A stretch of DNA of 64,000 nucleotides from Acheta domesticus (Eukaryota > Arthropoda > Insecta > Orthoptera > Gryllidae): positions 264,324,925-264,388,924 of the forward strand of contig JAHLJT010000631.1 in the NCBI GenBank assembly GCA_031308135.1, written 5' to 3'. Below, in pieces: positions 61,250 to 64,000 of the stretch. The translations under genes were made by a program, and so were the position numbers. The notes under the pieces are model-generated. The model searched no databases. It was given only the letters and a program-made list of their open reading frames with translations, and had not been told where the DNA came from. The first letter of the stretch is position 1, and each line of letters starts with the position of its first letter.

Positions 61250-61445
61250 AACGTGACCTTTCGTGTTTTCCTTTGGATTCGGAAAATCGACCGCAGATCT
61301 TCTGACAGCGAAAGCAAACAGTGCTCGGCCGCGGGGCGCGGACTCTCCTTCGAGCCGCAGTTTGTTCGCGCTTGCGCTCTCCACTCGGTTCCGTCGCCGT
61401 CATCACGTCGCCATTTCCTCCAGACGCCAAATTAAACTGGCGCCA
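61250..61445. promoter_or_regulatory. GC-rich island
   Basis: About 190 bases of CpG-rich DNA in AT-rich surroundings, with GTCGCCATTTCC and GGCGCCAT strings. It could be a promoter or first exon. The 60-codon frames on both strands have no domain. Confidence 0.3.
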
Positions 61446-63319
61446 TCACATTGAAACAACGATATTCTAAGCCGAAACAAAACTCCATCAATTAAAATCG
61501 CTAAAACACACACACAGTTTCACTACAATATAATACAGTCATAGGAATGTACAATTCCATAATGATACTCAAAATTACTTACGCTTGTTCCTTTTGAATT
61601 AATACTGCCAACAAAATGTACGAAAACTTCAAATAATACAAAACCAATTCGTGAGATCCATTACTGACTACCCGTTGTTTATAACGAATAAAAGACTTCA
61701 AAAGTAATTTAACACTAAATCATCACATAACATTCATTGCCTCAAACTATCATAACATACATCAAATTCCAGTAATCATCGAATTCAAAATGACAAAAAA
61801 TCTAATCTATAGAATCAGAATCCTGAATAAACACCCCTTTTCAGTATTTCATATCAAAATCCCAAACATTAAACTTGACTAAAAGACCAATAATGCAATG
61901 CTTCCGCTAATGTTTAATTAGTAAGTTTATAATAAGCATATGAAATAAAAAATAAAAATAAAATAAAATTTATTTAAACCCCGTCGCCGTTTCCGACTCA
62001 GCTTTTGTTGCTGTCTTTTTTTACCGCCTGTTTCTTTACGAATGGAGGTGGTGGGTCGGTATAAAAAGTTGCATAAATTAATTGCAGGTGTTCAATAGCA
62101 AATGCCATAACTACCATGCCCGAATCAATTTTGCCTGAACGTTGAGAAATTAGATGACTCAATAATACGGCAATCTTGCTGGTTCAACATTCTCAATGTC
62201 GGACCCCAGATCCACGGATTTTTATGAGATTTTACCAACTGATAGTACATAATAGAAGAGACATAGTTTACATTTTAAGTGATTTTGACCATTAGAACAC
62301 TAATTACGAACAAAAATTAGGTCGTTAGGTAGGAAAAGTCGGAAGATGGAGGCCGCGAGCGGGCACTTCCTCCGAGGTGAAAGGTCAAATCAGACCAATG
62401 TTAACAACACCTTATCAGCTAAACTGCGAAAATCCAAATTCAGATTAGTTGGCTGAGAAAGAGAACGGGAAATTTGGGTGTGCTGCATGCCAGCTGCTTT
62501 TCCATTTTAATACCAATTTTACATTTCTCGCATTTTGCATTTGGTTAGAAACAATTTTTTACAAGCAAAACTTAAAATATATTAAGTTGCTTTCAAATTG
62601 CGATTTGGAAGTAAACTTTTTGAATCCTTGTGATATCTGCATATGGTATTTCCAATGACCATTGCCGATACTGTAATTATTCTATTTGTCGAAAACCTCT
62701 ATACAGAGATATTCATTATTGCTAGCGATTTACAGCCCACTAGAATTGAAAAAGCCCACCATGAAACGAGTGAATTCATCTAGAAGTCAAAACACTCAAA
62801 TTTGAACAATACACGCTTTTAAAAAAACTTTTATTAATAACTTGCGGAACCCGATCGACGTTCTGCCCTTCATCCCCTTCTTTCCCCTTCCATTTCCCTT
62901 TCTCTCTGTCTGCGCTGAAGGATACTACAGTTTAGTTAATCACAGTGGCAAAGAATTCGCGCACACAATACGAACAAATTAATTTTCGGTTTATTCATTG
63001 TGATATCAGTACACTCAGACACAACACTGAGTAATAAGTATATATGGCCAAATGTTACACATCAATTACACCTGTTTGTTATTCAAGCACAGTAATTGAA
63101 ACTAAATCTGCTACTCGACTTGATTATTACCGTCATCAGTGTTTCTTAGTATTCAATTCATAACGAAATTAGAATTTCACAGCAGTTTGACGACCAGTTT
63201 CTCCATCTGCCTATTTCACGTACTTCTTATACACGCAAGGCAAAACTCAACCTGTTTTGTGATTCATCGGCAAGGATGAAATCATTGGAACCGGCTGAAT
63301 GTGTTCATAAAGAAGCTCT
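61446..63319. other. No gene recognised
   Basis: AT-rich DNA with one small GC-rich patch near 62335-62385. A T-rich/A-rich tail at 61940-61975 could be the end of an unidentified retroposon. Confidence 0.35.
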
Positions 63320-64000
63320 TTCGGACTCACCAGATTTTTGACTATTAATTTTGATTTGCCAATTATTGTACCAAGTAACAAGAGTATTTAAATCATCTTG
63401 TAAATTATCACGACCAGTTATAATGTCTGCATGAGAAGTGAATAGGGATGTGTCATCGGCAAAAAGGCTACTTGTGAATTAATTAAATGTGGAATATCTG
63501 AAACGTAAATATTAAAAGGTATTGGTGAGAGTGGAGAACCCTGAGGTACTCCAGCGTGGATATAGTATTCAGAAGAAAAAACATTGTTAACCTGTACTTG
63601 GAATTTACGCTGTGATAGAAAACTTGATAATATTTTTTGAAGATATATAGGGAAACCGAATATTCTTAGCTTGTAACGTAAACCATCATGCCATACTTTG
63701 TCAAAAGCTTTTTCAACATCTAAAAATAGTGCAAATGTAAATTGTTTCTTTTGAAAACTTGATGCTATAAAATCTGTGATTCTTAATAATTGGTGTGTTG
63801 TAGAATGATTCGATCTAAATCCAAACTGAGATTTTGGGAGTAAATTAGTTTGATTAATAAATTTAATTACTCTCGTTAGAATTATTTTATCAAAGATTTT
63901 TGCAAATGTTGATAGTAAGCTAATTGGACGAAAATTTTCTGATCTTGAATGATCTTTGTGTGGTTTAGGGATGGGTATTATGATTGCTCTTTTCCAAATT
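63320..64000 (-). pseudogene. Jockey-clade LINE reverse transcriptase, partial
   Basis: Minus-strand fragment whose 5' part lies beyond the window. Motifs in order: ENFRPISLLSTFAKIFDKII, QFGFRSNHSTTHQL, FLDVEKAFDKVWHDGL (first catalytic Asp), AGVPQGSPLSP, then FADDTSLF (active site) in the next frame. The change of frame lies at about 63465, consistent with one missing base. After NNWQIKINSQKS the similarity stops near 63330, so the 3' part is missing. Motif spacing is that of Jockey-type LINEs. It is too incomplete to function. Confidence 0.9.

Noticed and set aside
1..64000. CRISPR arrays, bacterial operons, or complete tRNA/rRNA genes
   Set aside because: None was found. tRNA-like segments are degenerate SINE heads, and the overall organisation is eukaryotic.

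Overview
The window is eukaryotic, very probably insect or other arthropod. It is AT-rich with short GC-rich islands, has a GT-AG bounded exon of a class A G-protein-coupled receptor (GPCR), and is dense in Jockey-type LINEs, tRNA-derived SINEs, a Ty3/gypsy LTR retrotransposon and small DNA transposons. I could not name the species. Apart from the receptor exon (565-681) and two degenerate copies of it just upstream, I see no convincing host protein-coding gene. Most of the window is intron or intergenic DNA plus mobile elements.

The main structural fact is that three contigs are joined by round-number gaps: 100 N at 15989-16088 and 1000 N at 37125-38124. The middle contig (16089-37124) aligns along its whole length to the flanks. 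Its left 11.7 kb matches 3567-15988. Its right 9.3 kb matches 38125-39302 plus 48316 to about 56107. In middle-contig coordinates the two flanking contigs stop and start only 90 bases apart (27764-27853). The simplest reading is that the middle contig is the alternate haplotype, wedged into a 90-base gap by the scaffolder. Repeats below are therefore listed twice: blocks A1/A2 and B1/B2.

Block A holds a LINE relic, two minus-strand tRNA-SINEs, a piggyBac-like MITE with TTAA flanks beside a 13-bp minisatellite (6 versus 23 units), a modular unclassified repeat family ending in a hairpin, a solo LTR and a TA-flanked MITE (both only in A1), a third tRNA-like SINE head, and a foldback hairpin. 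Block B holds a second member of the modular family, a CTCF-like palindrome, CpG-rich islands and GC-rich minisatellites. In B2 only, it is split by a 9.0-kb gypsy-like element (39303-48315, minus strand) with a 4-bp target duplication, a tRNA-Lys primer site, gag and pol but no env. B1 shows the empty site.

The right end (56.5-64 kb) is single copy. It carries GC- and CT-rich sequence, a pogo/Tigger-like transposon end, the 3' end of a Jockey LINE, and a Jockey reverse transcriptase fragment running off the window.

The elements fit a LINE/SINE/LTR-rich neighbourhood. The 3' tail of one SINE resembles that of the Jockey element at 60.8 kb, suggesting a mobilisation partnership.
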